From assembly GCA_021791145.1 (NCBI GenBank), contig JAJYXE010000008.1, positions 1-64,000 on the forward strand: 64,000 nucleotides of DNA, written 5' to 3'. A program made the translations under genes and the position numbers. The notes beneath the pieces were generated by a model. The model made no database searches. It was not told the DNA's origin and worked only from the letters and a program-made list of their open reading frames with translations. The DNA is from Actinomycetes bacterium. Lineage in GTDB: Bacteria > Actinomycetota > Acidimicrobiia > Acidimicrobiales > RAAP-2. Below are positions 38,376-48,052 of the stretch, in pieces. Every line of letters starts with the position of its first letter. The first letter of the stretch is position 1.

Positions 38376-40016
38376 TCAACGACGCCCTTCACCGTGCTGA
38401 GCCAACTTCCAGATCCGGAGCCGCAGCATGACCCCGAACCGTGTCTCGGGGCTCTCTAGGTCGATGCCGCTGATTACGCTCAGCCGTCGTAGCCGGTACC
38501 GGAAGGTGTTGGCGTGCACGTGCACCGACTTGGCCGCTAGCGGTACATCCCCGAAGGAGTCCAAGAACGCCATCAGGGTCTCGAGCATGTTGGCGTGGTG
38601 ACGCTGGTCGTAGGCGGCCAGGGCGGCAAGCGGCCCGAACGCCATGTCCTCGTCTTCCTCCACCAGGTCGACCAGGCGCAGCAGCAGGGAGTCGACCTGC
38701 ACGTCCACAAAGCGGGCCACGCTGACCTTGCGGCCCCGAGGGTCGTTTTGCAGCACCCGGAGGGTCTTGTCGGCGTCCGTCCGTGACCGGCCGATGTCGG
38801 CGAACGAGCGCGTCGGCCGGCCGATGCCCACCAGGTAGGCGCCCGAGGGGTCGGTGTAGTCGATGAAGTCCTGCATGAGGGCGGCCGGACCCCGGCCGGT
38901 CTCGTCCAGCTCGTCCAGGGGGGCGAGCACGGCGTAGACGACGTCGTGCACCCGCGCCACGGCCGAGCGTGGCCGCACCGCCTTCAGGTGCACCGACAGC
39001 GAGGTCTCGAGCCGCTGCAGCTCGACCTCGGCCAGCACGCTCTCGGTCCGGTGGGTGGTCGCGGCCACCACGCAGCAAGGACCTGCCCCGAGGCCGAGCC
39101 ACCTGGCCATCTCCAGGGCGGCGTGGCCGCCTTGCAGCAGGGTGGACAGGTGATCCGAGCGCGTGCGCTGCCGCATGTCGCTCACGGACCGCAGGCGCAG
39201 CAGGTGGAAGGCGACCAGGCGGGCGGCGTCCATGAGCCACTGCTCTCGCTCCGCCGACAGCCGCTCGTCGGTCGCCACCCAAATGGAGCCGAGCACGTCC
39301 TGGCCGGCCCGCACGCTCACCGCCGTGCGGGCCTTCATGCCGTCGTAAAGGCCCTCGATGAAGACCGGACGGGTGTCCTGGGCCAGGCGTCGGAAGATGC
39401 CGCGGTCGCTCAGCGCCTGGATCAAGCGTTCGGGCACCTGGCGGCCGAGGACGGTCTCGGCTCGCGCCTCGTCCACGTCGCTCTGATTCTCAGAGAAGGC
39501 GAGCACCCGCGAGGAGCGGTCCTCGATGGTGACCGGCGCCCCGAGCATGGCGCTCACCACCTCGGCCAGAGCGAAGAGGTCGGTCTTCGTGCCGGTCGCC
39601 TGGTCTTCGGACCTCGGTGTCCCCGAGATGATGAGCGAGCGGATCATGACCACGATCTGCTCCCAGGAGGCCCCGTTGGTCAGCTGCACCAGCGGCACCC
39701 CGGCGGCGTCGGCCGCGGCCACGACGACGTCGTCGAGCGGCTCCTGCCGGCCGCCCGTCCCCTTCAGCACGAGGCCGGCGCAGCCGGTGCCGGCCAGCCG
39801 CCGGACCAGATCCCAGTGCTCCTTGGCCTCGCGAATGCCCACGCCGAGCACCAAGTCGCCCTGGGCCACGGACGGCTCGTCCACGGCGTCCCAGATGACG
39901 ATATCGAGGACATCACCGCCACTACCCGGGGGGAGCCAGCGCGAATCGAGGAGGCTCGGACCGAGGACAGAGAGGATCCGCGCCAGGGAGACCCCTGGGT
40001 GCAAGGGGTTGTTCAT
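38376..40016 (-). CDS. PucR/CdaR-type transcriptional regulator
   Basis: A 546-residue regulator. The N-terminus is a PucR-like ligand domain (QGDLVLGVGIREAKEHWDLV, AGVPLVQLTNGASWEQIV), a GAF-like middle follows, and the C-terminal helix-turn-helix reads LAAKSVHVHANTFRYRLRRL. The ATG at 40016 overlaps the stop of the hydrolase gene (ATGA), so it is the last gene of the transporter-peptidase operon. It probably controls that operon in response to an imported peptide or amino acid. Confidence 0.82.
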   Translation of the reverse strand: MNNPLHPGVSLARILSVLGPSLLDSRWLPPGSGGDVLDIVIWDAVDEPSVAQGDLVLGVGIREAKEHWDLVRRLAGTGCAGLVLKGTGGRQEPLDDVVVAAADAAGVPLVQLTNGASWEQIVVMIRSLIISGTPRSEDQATGTKTDLFALAEVVSAMLGAPVTIEDRSSRVLAFSENQSDVDEARAETVLGRQVPERLIQALSDRGIFRRLAQDTRPVFIEGLYDGMKARTAVSVRAGQDVLGSIWVATDERLSAEREQWLMDAARLVAFHLLRLRSVSDMRQRTRSDHLSTLLQGGHAALEMARWLGLGAGPCCVVAATTHRTESVLAEVELQRLETSLSVHLKAVRPRSAVARVHDVVYAVLAPLDELDETGRGPAALMQDFIDYTDPSGAYLVGIGRPTRSFADIGRSRTDADKTLRVLQNDPRGRKVSVARFVDVQVDSLLLRLVDLVEEDEDMAFGPLAALAAYDQRHHANMLETLMAFLDSFGDVPLAAKSVHVHANTFRYRLRRLSVISGIDLESPETRFGVMLRLRIWKLAQHGEGRR

Positions 40017-41713
40017 CGGCCCGTGTCGACCGGCAAGCGCAGCCGCGAGGCGCGGGCGCCGCCGTGGTGGACGGTGTTGAGGGCAACCCGGGGCTCGGCC
40101 ATCTCGGCGAAGTGGCCGAAGCGGTTGAGGGACCGGGCGAACCAGGGGAAGTCGCTGCTCGTCACCGTCACCCGGACCCGGTGGCCGGGGAGGAACACGT
40201 GGTGGGTTGGCCACAGCTCCACCTCGAAGCGGTGCGTCTGGCCGGGCACCAGCGGCTCGGGCTTCTCGAGCGAGCGGTAACAAGCGCCGCGCAGGCAGCC
40301 CTGGGTGACCCGGAACGAGCGCCCGTCGGGGTGAACATCGGTCAGCTTCACGTGCCAATCGGTGTCGCTGCCGTCGGTGGAGGCGAACAGCTCGAGCGTC
40401 GCCCATCCCGAAACGGTGAGCTCCTCCTTCAAGGGGTCGCTGGTGAAGCAGACCACGTCCCCGCGGGCCTCGGTCGCCGTCTGCTCCATGGTGACGTCCT
40501 CGAACGGGTACCTGCGGATGTCCATCGGCGTGGTGACCGGATCCCTCGGGTCGTAACGGTACGAGGTGGCGGCCTCCTCGGCGGGCGGGCGGCCCTCCAG
40601 GCGCCCAGGGGCGAGGTAGAGGACTCGCTCGCCGTTCGACAGGGGCCAGGAATCGGCGCCCCGCCAGGTGTTACGGCCGGGCTCGAACACCCGTACCCGC
40701 TTCACCGACGACAGCCCGGTGTCCTTGCCCTTCAGCCAGTGGTCGAACCACCGGAGATGCTCGGCATCCATGTCCCACGCCGCCTCGGGGCCGAAGTCGA
40801 GCCCGCCGCACTCCCGGTCGGGGTAGCGCGACTTCACGTGGCTCCACGGGCCGACCAGCAGGTACTGATGCTCCCGAGCGGGGGAGGTCTGCATGCCCTC
40901 GTAGTGATGGAAGGCGCCGAGCAGGTCCTCGAGGTCGTACCATCCGGTCACATGCAGGCAGGGCACGTCGATCTCCCGGTAGCGGTCATCGTAGCGCAGC
41001 GCCTGCCAGAAGTCGTCCAGGGTGTCGTGACCGACGAGAAGCTCCCAGTTGGGGCCTGCAACATCGATCACCGAACCCAGCGCACCCACGGGCAGCGTGC
41101 GAAGGACCGACTCCCAGTCGGTGGTCATCACGCCGTATGCCTCCTCGATACGCCGGCGAGTGGCGTATGCCCACCAGGCGAAGTAGAGCTGGAAGACGCC
41201 GTTGGTGTACGGGATCTCCTGCTGCCAGCGGCCGGCTGCCGAGGTCGAGATCATGGCCTTGAGGTGAGGCGGCCGCTCGGAGGCGCCAGCCCACTGGACC
41301 CAGCCCATGTAGCTGAGCCCGGTGGTGCCGACGTTGCCGTCGCACCAGCGCTGGGCTGCCACCCACTCAATGGTGTCGTGGACGTCCTTCGGATCGTTGA
41401 CGAATGCGAGCCATTTGCCTTCGGACTTGCCCCGGCCCCGGACGTCCACAGCGACGAAGACGTAGCCGTTGGACCGCCACAGCTCGGCGTCGTCGGCCAT
41501 GATGGCCTCGTTGTCCTTGTTGTAGGGCGTGACCTCCACCACGGCTGGCACAGGCCCGAGAGGCTCATCGTCTGGCAGGTATACGTCGGCCGCCAGCTCG
41601 ATCCCGTCGCGCATCGGGATGCCGACCTCGAAGACGCGCCGGTTGGCCAACTGCTCGATGCGTGCCGTCCAGCGGCGGAAGGGGGTGGCGGTTTCCTCGC
41701 TGTCCTCGGGCAT
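40013..41713 (-). CDS. CocE/NonD-family alpha/beta hydrolase (X-Pro dipeptidyl-peptidase-like)
   Basis: A 566-residue serine hydrolase. The nucleophile is in GTTGLSYMGWVQWAG, the acid in HVTGWYDLEDLLGAFHHY and the His in LVGPWSHVKSRY. A C-terminal beta-sandwich (SGWATLELFASTDGSDTDWH) matches the X-Pro peptidase/CocE family, whose members cut Xaa-Pro dipeptides or esters. In this operon a peptide or acyl-amino acid substrate is plausible. AAGGAG precedes the ATG at 41713; an ATG at 41746 overlapping the previous stop is the alternative. Confidence 0.85.
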   Translation of the reverse strand: MPEDSEETATPFRRWTARIEQLANRRVFEVGIPMRDGIELAADVYLPDDEPLGPVPAVVEVTPYNKDNEAIMADDAELWRSNGYVFVAVDVRGRGKSEGKWLAFVNDPKDVHDTIEWVAAQRWCDGNVGTTGLSYMGWVQWAGASERPPHLKAMISTSAAGRWQQEIPYTNGVFQLYFAWWAYATRRRIEEAYGVMTTDWESVLRTLPVGALGSVIDVAGPNWELLVGHDTLDDFWQALRYDDRYREIDVPCLHVTGWYDLEDLLGAFHHYEGMQTSPAREHQYLLVGPWSHVKSRYPDRECGGLDFGPEAAWDMDAEHLRWFDHWLKGKDTGLSSVKRVRVFEPGRNTWRGADSWPLSNGERVLYLAPGRLEGRPPAEEAATSYRYDPRDPVTTPMDIRRYPFEDVTMEQTATEARGDVVCFTSDPLKEELTVSGWATLELFASTDGSDTDWHVKLTDVHPDGRSFRVTQGCLRGACYRSLEKPEPLVPGQTHRFEVELWPTHHVFLPGHRVRVTVTSSDFPWFARSLNRFGHFAEMAEPRVALNTVHHGGARASRLRLPVDTGR

Positions 41714-41738
41714 GGGGGCTCCTTCCCTCGGTGGACGG

Positions 41739-42584
41739 TCAGTCATACGTGTAGGCGTTGGCGGCCAGGGCAGCCGTGCCGAGGGAGAGGAAGACCCGAA
41801 GCAGTCGGTAAAGGGCGGGCACGTCGCTCGAGGTGTAAGCCACCTCGCGCGGGGCGACGCGAGTGACGCCGGGGATGTTGGCGCACAGGGCCGCCGTCGA
41901 GGTGGAGTTCCAAACGACTCGCAAGCTGGTGGGCGTCTCCACCTGGTAGGGCGTGAAGTCACCCAGACGCCCGAGCGCCCGAGCTGCGCCCTCCCGGATG
42001 CGCTGGCGGGCCACCGAGGGGTGGACCGAGAGGGCCGTGTACTTGTCGACGGCCCGCTTCACCTCGACGGCCTCCACGTCGCCCAGCACCGCCTTGGCCT
42101 CGGCGCAGACGACGTCGTCGCCGGTCACGAGCACCACCGGCACCCCTGCCGCCCCGGCCACGGCCGCGTTCAGCCGGAGCTCGCCTGCCGGCTCTGTGTT
42201 GAGGAAGACGTCCGCGACGTCGTGCCCCCGCATGGTGTGGTTGAGCACGCCGTCGCCGCCGCCCGCCCGGGCGTGGTAGCCGACGAACATGGTGGCGTCC
42301 ATCCCGGCGTCGATTCCCTGGCACATCCCGAAGGGCTTGGTGCGGCCCCGGATCACCTGCGCCCGCGGGTCGAGCTCCTCCTGGAGCAGGTTGAGCATGG
42401 TGCCGTGCGAGTCGTTGACGAGCACCTCGGTGGCGCCTGCCTCGAAGCTGCCCTCGATGGCAGCGTTGCACTCGCCGGTCATGAGCCTGCGGCAGTACTC
42501 GTAGTGCGGAGCCCCCACGGTGGTGTCGGCACCGTCGGCGATGCCCCCGATGCCCTCCATGTCGATCGAGATGTGGACCTTCAT
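41739..42584 (-). CDS. M55-family D-aminopeptidase (DppA type)
   Basis: A 281-residue zinc peptidase that releases D-amino acids from the N-terminus of peptides such as D-Ala-D-Ala. The zinc ligands expected for DppA are present: Asp8 and Glu10 in HISIDMEGIGG, His in VNDSHGTMLNLL and His in MFVGYHARAGGGDG, with HTMRGHDVADVF following. Length equals that of the family. AGGAGG lies about 12 bases before ATG 42584. Its place between a peptide permease and a hydrolase matches Bacillus dpp loci, where imported D-peptides are recycled. Confidence 0.92.
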   Translation of the reverse strand: MKVHISIDMEGIGGIADGADTTVGAPHYEYCRRLMTGECNAAIEGSFEAGATEVLVNDSHGTMLNLLQEELDPRAQVIRGRTKPFGMCQGIDAGMDATMFVGYHARAGGGDGVLNHTMRGHDVADVFLNTEPAGELRLNAAVAGAAGVPVVLVTGDDVVCAEAKAVLGDVEAVEVKRAVDKYTALSVHPSVARQRIREGAARALGRLGDFTPYQVETPTSLRVVWNSTSTAALCANIPGVTRVAPREVAYTSSDVPALYRLLRVFLSLGTAALAANAYTYD

Positions 42585-42707
42585 CGCCTCATGCCCTCCT
42601 CTGTTCTTCTTCCGTCTTCTTGGCGCAGGGACTTGGCGCAGGGATCGGACGATCCCGCGCGCCGAGGCTCGTTGCCGGCGCTGCCGGGCCTGCCGACGAG
42701 CGCCTGC

Positions 42708-43649
42708 TCAGCGCTGGCGGAGCCGGACGTCCAGGGCGTCCCGGGTGGCATCACCCAGGAGATTGAACGCAACCACGGTCAGCACGATGCAAACACCAGC
42801 GGGGTAAATCTGCCACCAGTAGCCGTCGAAGATGTAGTTGAGCCCTGTGGTGAGCATGCCTCCCCAGTTGACCGCAGGAGGCGGGGGGCCGAGCCCGAGG
42901 AAGCTCAAGGCGGCGAGCAGCAAGATGGCGTTGGCGACCTCGAAGGTGGCCTGCACCGCCACGATGCCGATGACGTTGCGCACGACGTGGCGCAGCACGA
43001 TCCTGATCGGTCGCTCACCCACCACCGTGGATGCGCTCACGTAGTCCAGGGTGCGGATCACGAGCACCTCACCGCGCACGAGGCGAGCCGTGATGATCCA
43101 CGAGACGAATCCCAGGACGTAGATCATGGTGAGGACGCTCGGCGTCACGATACTGGCAAGCAGGAGGACCAAAAGGACCGTAGGGATGGCGATCAAGGCG
43201 TCGACGACGCGCATCATGACCGAGTCGACCCAGCCGCCAGCGAAGGCGGAGATCGCCCCCCACAGGGTCCCGATGCCTCCCGCGATGGCCGCTGCAGCGA
43301 GCCCCACCTCCAACGAGGACTGGCCGGCCACCATGAGCCGGCCCAGCACGTCGTAGCCGACTTGGTCGGTCCCGAGCGGGAACCTACCGCTCGGTGGGAG
43401 GTTCACCTGGGTGAGGTCGGTCGCCACCTGGTTGGTGTGGTATAGGAGCGGGCCCACGAAGCTGAAGAGGACCATCACCAGGATGATCCCGACGGCCACC
43501 ATGCCGAGGCGGTTCCTGATGAGCTCGCTCAGGGTGAGGCGCCAGGTGCTCTGACTAGTTCCGCCGGGGTGCTGGAGCTCCGCCGACGGGGTCACGACGT
43601 CGGCAGCGAGCAGCCCGCTTCTCGGGTCGAGGGTGTCTCGCGAGGTCAC
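42708..43649 (-). CDS. dppC: Peptide ABC transporter permease, DppC type
   Basis: A 313-residue inner-membrane permease. An N-terminal TM helix (GMVAVGIILVMVLFSFVGP) is followed by the OppC motif PLGTDQVGYDVLGRL, five more TM segments and the EAA loop around SASTVVGERPIRIVLRHVV. The GTG at 43649 overlaps the dppB stop (GTGA), so the two are translated together. ATP-binding subunits are not encoded nearby. Confidence 0.9.
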   Translation of the reverse strand: MTSRDTLDPRSGLLAADVVTPSAELQHPGGTSQSTWRLTLSELIRNRLGMVAVGIILVMVLFSFVGPLLYHTNQVATDLTQVNLPPSGRFPLGTDQVGYDVLGRLMVAGQSSLEVGLAAAAIAGGIGTLWGAISAFAGGWVDSVMMRVVDALIAIPTVLLVLLLASIVTPSVLTMIYVLGFVSWIITARLVRGEVLVIRTLDYVSASTVVGERPIRIVLRHVVRNVIGIVAVQATFEVANAILLLAALSFLGLGPPPPAVNWGGMLTTGLNYIFDGYWWQIYPAGVCIVLTVVAFNLLGDATRDALDVRLRQR

Positions 43650-44602
43650 GCAGCCGAATACCTGATACGCGGGTCCATCACGGCGTAGACGATGTCGGCC
43701 AGGAGGTTCCCCGCTACCGTCGCCACCGCCACAACGATGGTGAAGCCCATCAGCACCGGGTAGTCGTGGGCGCTCGCCGCCTGCCAGAAGAGCCACCCCA
43801 TCCCCGGGTAGTTGAAGACAGCCTCGACCACGATGGCCCCCGAAACGACCGCGGGGAGGCTGAGACCGATCAGGGTCACAATGGGGAGCAGGCTGTTGCG
43901 CAAGAGGTGACGGGCGACCAGTTGGCGCTGGGAGACGCCCTTGGCTTTGGCCGTGCGTATGTAGTCCTGCAGAAGGTTGTCGATGGCTGAGGAGCGCATG
44001 AAACGACTGAACTGGGCGACCGTCACGATGGTGAGGGTGACGACGGGCAAGACCAGCACCTTGGGATCGTGCAAGACCGCGCCCACAGATGACGCTGCTG
44101 TGCCAGCCTGGGCAGGAAGGAGGTGGTACTGCACGGCGAAGAGCACGATGAGGAGCATCGCCAACCAGAACGTCGGCATCGAGTACCCGATGAACGCGAA
44201 GGCAGTGAAGGCGTGGTCGACCGGCTTGTTGCGCTTGAGGGCTTGGACGAGGCCGACAGGAATGGCGATCACGATCGCGAGCACGAAGGACACTCCCACC
44301 AGCAGGGCGGTCTTCGGGAGGTCCAGGGCCAAGAGCGAGCCCACCGACTGATCCATGTGATACGAGAACCCGAGGTTCCCGTGGACCAGGCGGTCCAGAT
44401 AAAGGACGTACTGGATGGGGAGGGCCCGGTTGTAGCCGTTGGCCCTGTTGAAGGCGGCGATCGCTCCCGGGGTGGCCTTCACCCCCAGCATGGCCCTCGC
44501 GGGGCTTCCGGGGAGGAAGTGGAGGACTGCGAAGACGATCATGGTCACCAGCACGATGACAACGAGCGCCTGGGCAACCCGCCGAACCAAGTAACTGGTC
44601 AC
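43646..44602 (-). CDS. dppB: Peptide ABC transporter permease, DppB type
   Basis: A 318-residue permease with the DppB/OppB N-terminus (MTSYLVRRVAQALVVIVLVT), the periplasmic segment YLDRLVHGNLGFSYHMDQSV, six TM helices and the EAA loop (AKGVSQRQLVARHLLRNSLL). It pairs with the DppC-type subunit to form the membrane channel. It begins 94 bp after the binding-protein gene. Confidence 0.92.
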   Translation of the reverse strand: MTSYLVRRVAQALVVIVLVTMIVFAVLHFLPGSPARAMLGVKATPGAIAAFNRANGYNRALPIQYVLYLDRLVHGNLGFSYHMDQSVGSLLALDLPKTALLVGVSFVLAIVIAIPVGLVQALKRNKPVDHAFTAFAFIGYSMPTFWLAMLLIVLFAVQYHLLPAQAGTAASSVGAVLHDPKVLVLPVVTLTIVTVAQFSRFMRSSAIDNLLQDYIRTAKAKGVSQRQLVARHLLRNSLLPIVTLIGLSLPAVVSGAIVVEAVFNYPGMGWLFWQAASAHDYPVLMGFTIVVAVATVAGNLLADIVYAVMDPRIRYSAA

Positions 44603-44696
44603 GGTACCGCTGCGGTCCCCCTGCTCGGTCGCCGACGCTCCTGGGCGGTCGGGCGGCGGCGATCGAGCCCCGCCGAGATGGTGGTGGCCCTCGGCG

Positions 44697-46553
44697 CTAC
44701 GGCTTGAACGACCATGTCTCGGGGTAGATGTGGCCGGTCGAGTCCTGCGCGGACACCCCCCTCAGCTTGGTTGAGATGGCCGAGATCTGGTAGGCGGCAT
44801 TGGGGAACCACAGGTCGGGAAGCTGCTTCGCAACGTACTCCTGGTACTTGTAGAGCGTCTTCAGTGACGCCGAGTTCCCTTGGGATTCGATCTGTGTGAG
44901 ATAGGCGTTAACCCGCCGGTTGCAGTAATTCCCCCCATTGGTGGCGCCCCCGCAGCCGAAGAGGCTTGTACCGTCAGGGTAGTAGATCGGGACGTAGGTG
45001 TACACGGGCGAGGAGATGATCGAGAGCACCGGCGTGTTGGTAGGGCATGTCGCCGCCTTCTTGCCGATGCAGGCGTAGCCGTCGGAGAGGACCGTGTTCT
45101 CCGGTGCCTCCGACAGTGTGAGGTGGATGCCCGCCTTGGCGTATGTCGAACGCATCACCTGGATCTCGTTGTCGATGTCGGGAAAGCCGCTCGGGTACAT
45201 GAACGAGACGGCCAGCTTCGCTCCCTTCGCGATCCCCTTCCCGCATCTACCAGGTCCTGTGCCCGGTCTTGCGCACACGTCAGTGGCCCCGGCGTGGATG
45301 TTCCAGCCATGAGACTTAAGCAGCTTCTTCGCCTTGGCCACCGAGAATGGGTAGGGGTTCTTAGTCTCGGCCTTGGCCAAGAAGTCGGTCTTCGGGAAGG
45401 TCGGCACTGGGCCGTAGGTCGGGGTCCCGTACTTCTCGAGGATCGTCTTGATGTAGAGCGGCTGGTTGATCGAGGTCTGCATCGCCTGGCGGATGTAGAG
45501 CTGGCTCACGAGGGCCTGGTACTTCGGGTTGTTGAAGAGAATCCCGATAAAGGTGAGCCCCCACTCGTACCAGGGATCGACCTTGAAGCCCGAGGCCTTC
45601 AACGAGGCGAGCGCCCCGATGTCTGTGGTAGGGACATAGCCGTAGTCGACGCTGCCCGACCGAAGGGCGTCGTACTCGGCCGTCGCACTCGTGAATGGCA
45701 ACTCCTCGAACTTGGCCGCTTTCGGCTTGTTCGGACCTGAGTATTTGGTGTTGGGGATCATGGTCACTTTGCCCGTCACCTGGAAGCCGGTTGTCGGCTC
45801 CAGCCGCCATGGTCCATCGACCACCTGCCACAGCGGTGTCGTGTCCCAGGTGGAGAGCGAAAGAGACCGGGAGTTCAAGAAGGTGTAGACCGACTTGGCT
45901 CCCGCCGCGGTCGTGTCGTATGTGCCGACTGGGCTGGAGGCTGACGTCTTGTCCCAGGCCTGCTGGGGCATGGGAGTCAGAGTAGCCAGGCCGTTGTAGA
46001 GCAGATAGGTCTGGTTGTACGCCTTGGTCATTGTGAGAACGAAGGTTGTCGTGCCCTTGGCCGAGTAGCCGGCGACGTGTGTCATCCAGCCGCCGGGCAC
46101 GTACCCGGCGTAATTTGTCTTCTCGTTCATCACGAGGTTCATCCAGAACACCAGGTCCCTGGCGGTCACCGGCGCACCTGTCGACCAGACGTAGTGCTTC
46201 AGCTTCATGGTGACAGTCTTGCCACCGTTGGAGAACACCGGCGGGTCGGCCATCGAGAGCTTGTAGTTGATCGTCGCGGCACTGGATGTCGGGTGGCCAA
46301 ACCAATAGAGGGGGAGCCACATGAGGGGCTGAAGGTAGGTGATGTCGGAGTTCTGCGAGTTGGCTCCGTTGTACAAGGGGAAGATGTACGTTGGCGGCGA
46401 CCCAGGCTGTTCGGCAAAGGTGAGGGTTCCCCCGCTCTTGGCGGTGCGATGCGCCCCGGCGGCCTGCGCGCCGTCCGTGCCGACAACAACCGACACCGCG
46501 CCGACGGTGCAGGCCGCCGCAACCCACACGAGAAGTCGTCGGAACAAGCGCAT
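44697..46553 (-). CDS. Peptide ABC transporter substrate-binding protein (family 5)
   Basis: A 618-residue exported binding protein. The signal peptide (RLFRRLLVWVAAACTVGAVS) probably ends at AQA-AGAH; there is no lipobox, so anchoring is unclear. The mature protein follows the SBP_bac_5 plan: GGTLTFAEQPGSPPTYIFPL, TVTMKLKHYVWSTGAPVTAR and GPWRLEPTTGFQVTG. The long fold accommodates peptides of two or more residues. First gene of the operon with dppB, dppC, the D-aminopeptidase, the hydrolase and the regulator. Confidence 0.9.
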   Translation of the reverse strand: MRLFRRLLVWVAAACTVGAVSVVVGTDGAQAAGAHRTAKSGGTLTFAEQPGSPPTYIFPLYNGANSQNSDITYLQPLMWLPLYWFGHPTSSAATINYKLSMADPPVFSNGGKTVTMKLKHYVWSTGAPVTARDLVFWMNLVMNEKTNYAGYVPGGWMTHVAGYSAKGTTTFVLTMTKAYNQTYLLYNGLATLTPMPQQAWDKTSASSPVGTYDTTAAGAKSVYTFLNSRSLSLSTWDTTPLWQVVDGPWRLEPTTGFQVTGKVTMIPNTKYSGPNKPKAAKFEELPFTSATAEYDALRSGSVDYGYVPTTDIGALASLKASGFKVDPWYEWGLTFIGILFNNPKYQALVSQLYIRQAMQTSINQPLYIKTILEKYGTPTYGPVPTFPKTDFLAKAETKNPYPFSVAKAKKLLKSHGWNIHAGATDVCARPGTGPGRCGKGIAKGAKLAVSFMYPSGFPDIDNEIQVMRSTYAKAGIHLTLSEAPENTVLSDGYACIGKKAATCPTNTPVLSIISSPVYTYVPIYYPDGTSLFGCGGATNGGNYCNRRVNAYLTQIESQGNSASLKTLYKYQEYVAKQLPDLWFPNAAYQISAISTKLRGVSAQDSTGHIYPETWSFKP

Positions 46554-46950
46554 CTCTAGCCCTCCCCTGATTCTCCGGCCCCGCTTGCTAGGCCATCGTT
46601 TCGCGACAGCAAGGACACCCTACGGAAATCTTAATGCAAGCGTGGCACAATCCTAGAGGAAAGCTCACCACGATCAATGTCGTTCAGAACGAACCGGCTC
46701 GCGTGCGTTTGGACTCGCGAACGAATTTTAGCCGATACGGCCCACAACTGGGGTTCACCCTGGCGCCTTGGCGGATCTCAGCGTGGTCTTGACGTGGGCC
46801 CGACTGGGCCAAGCCGGTCTCACCCACAGGCACGACCGGCGCACCACGCATTGCATCGGCGGCTCATGGTCTGCGGGACGCGCGTCATGCACCGTCATTG
46901 TGCGCGATGGTGTGGTTCGTGCTCCATCGTGTAGCGAGAGAGCTGAGGAG
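46554..46950. other. Divergent control region of the D-amino acid island
   Basis: This 397-bp gap is noticeably less GC-rich than its surroundings around 46600-46740 (for example tacggaaatcttaatgcaag), as expected for a promoter region serving the binding-protein operon to the left and the dehydratase-like gene to the right. I could not fix a -35/-10 pair. A plus-strand frame continues upstream of the dehydratase start to 46768 but lacks family similarity. Confidence 0.45.
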
Positions 46951-48033
46951 ATGGACTGGCTGCTGCCTGAGAACCTGAGCACCCCCGCGCTGGTGGTTGA
47001 CTACGACGTCCTGGTGGGCAATATCGGACGCATGGCGGAGCGCATGCGAAAGCGGGGCGTGGTACTGCGACCCCATGCCAAGACCCACAAGTCTCTAGAT
47101 GTCGCTGCTCTCCAGCGGGATCATGGTGCAACGGGCTTCACCGTGGCAACCGTAGGGGAAGCCGAAGTGTTCGCCGAGGGCGGCCACGACGACCTTTTCA
47201 TCGCCTACCCAGTCATTGCCCAGCGGGACAAAGCCGAGCGATTGGCTCGGCTGGCTGGCAAAGCGCGCCTCAGTGTTGGGGTCGACTCTCTCGATGCTGC
47301 ACGGCTCCTCGTGAACGCTGGGCTGGCGCGCAGCGTGGGGGTAATGGTCGAAGTGGACACGGGTCAACATCGCAGCGGGGTGCCGGCCGACGACTCCGGC
47401 CGCTTGGCCGAGCAGGTGGTCGATCTCGGGCTCGAGGTTGAGGGAGTCTTCACGCACGGGGGACACGGCTACTGGACTCCGGGGGCGGCGGCGGGTGCCG
47501 CGCACGATGAGGTTGCGTGGCTCGGCCAGGCAGTGGAAGCACTCGCCGCGCACGGCATCTCCGCCAGGCGAGTCAGCGCCGGGTCGAGCCCGACCGCTTT
47601 GCGGTCCGCAGTGGCTCCGGTCACCGAAGAGCGGCCGGGAACCTACGTCTTCAACGATCGCCAGCAGGTACGGCTGGGGGTGGCCGAGGACTGGCAGCTG
47701 GCGCTTGTTGTGGCGGCCACGGTGGTCAGCACCGCGGTCCCGGGGCAGGTCGTGATCGACGCCGGCAGCAAATCGCTGGGAAGCGACCGGCCGGCGTGGC
47801 TTGACGGCTTTGGGGCGGTTCCCGAGCTCGATGGAGCCGTCGTCACGTCGCTGTCGGAATGCCACGGGATCGTGGACATCCGCGGTCGAACCCCTCCTCC
47901 GGTGGGAACGATGGTGCGTGTCGTTCCCAACCACGTGTGCAGCGTGGTGAACCTCTTCGACGGCTACGACGTCGTAGCCGCCGGCAAGGTGGTCGACCAC
48001 TGGCCAGTGTCGGCGCGTGGGCGGCTTGCCTGA
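46951..48033 (+). CDS. D-serine dehydratase-like / D-threonine aldolase family PLP enzyme
   Basis: A 360-residue fold-type III PLP enzyme (alanine racemase-like barrel). The Schiff-base Lys is in LRPHAKTHKSLDVAAL after STPALVVDYDVLVGNIGRMA. The metal site reads VPNHVCSVVNLFDGY. His-x-Cys is the zinc pair described in eukaryotic D-serine dehydratases, whereas D-threonine aldolases have His-x-Asp, so D-serine or another D-hydroxy amino acid is the better guess. Ribosome site GCTGAGGAG abuts the ATG at 46951. It is divergent from the peptide operon and convergent with the D-amino acid dehydrogenase, 19 bp apart at the stops. Confidence 0.85.
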   Translation: MDWLLPENLSTPALVVDYDVLVGNIGRMAERMRKRGVVLRPHAKTHKSLDVAALQRDHGATGFTVATVGEAEVFAEGGHDDLFIAYPVIAQRDKAERLARLAGKARLSVGVDSLDAARLLVNAGLARSVGVMVEVDTGQHRSGVPADDSGRLAEQVVDLGLEVEGVFTHGGHGYWTPGAAAGAAHDEVAWLGQAVEALAAHGISARRVSAGSSPTALRSAVAPVTEERPGTYVFNDRQQVRLGVAEDWQLALVVAATVVSTAVPGQVVIDAGSKSLGSDRPAWLDGFGAVPELDGAVVTSLSECHGIVDIRGRTPPPVGTMVRVVPNHVCSVVNLFDGYDVVAAGKVVDHWPVSARGRLA

Positions 48034-48052
48034 CGCGCTCGCAGGATCTGCT

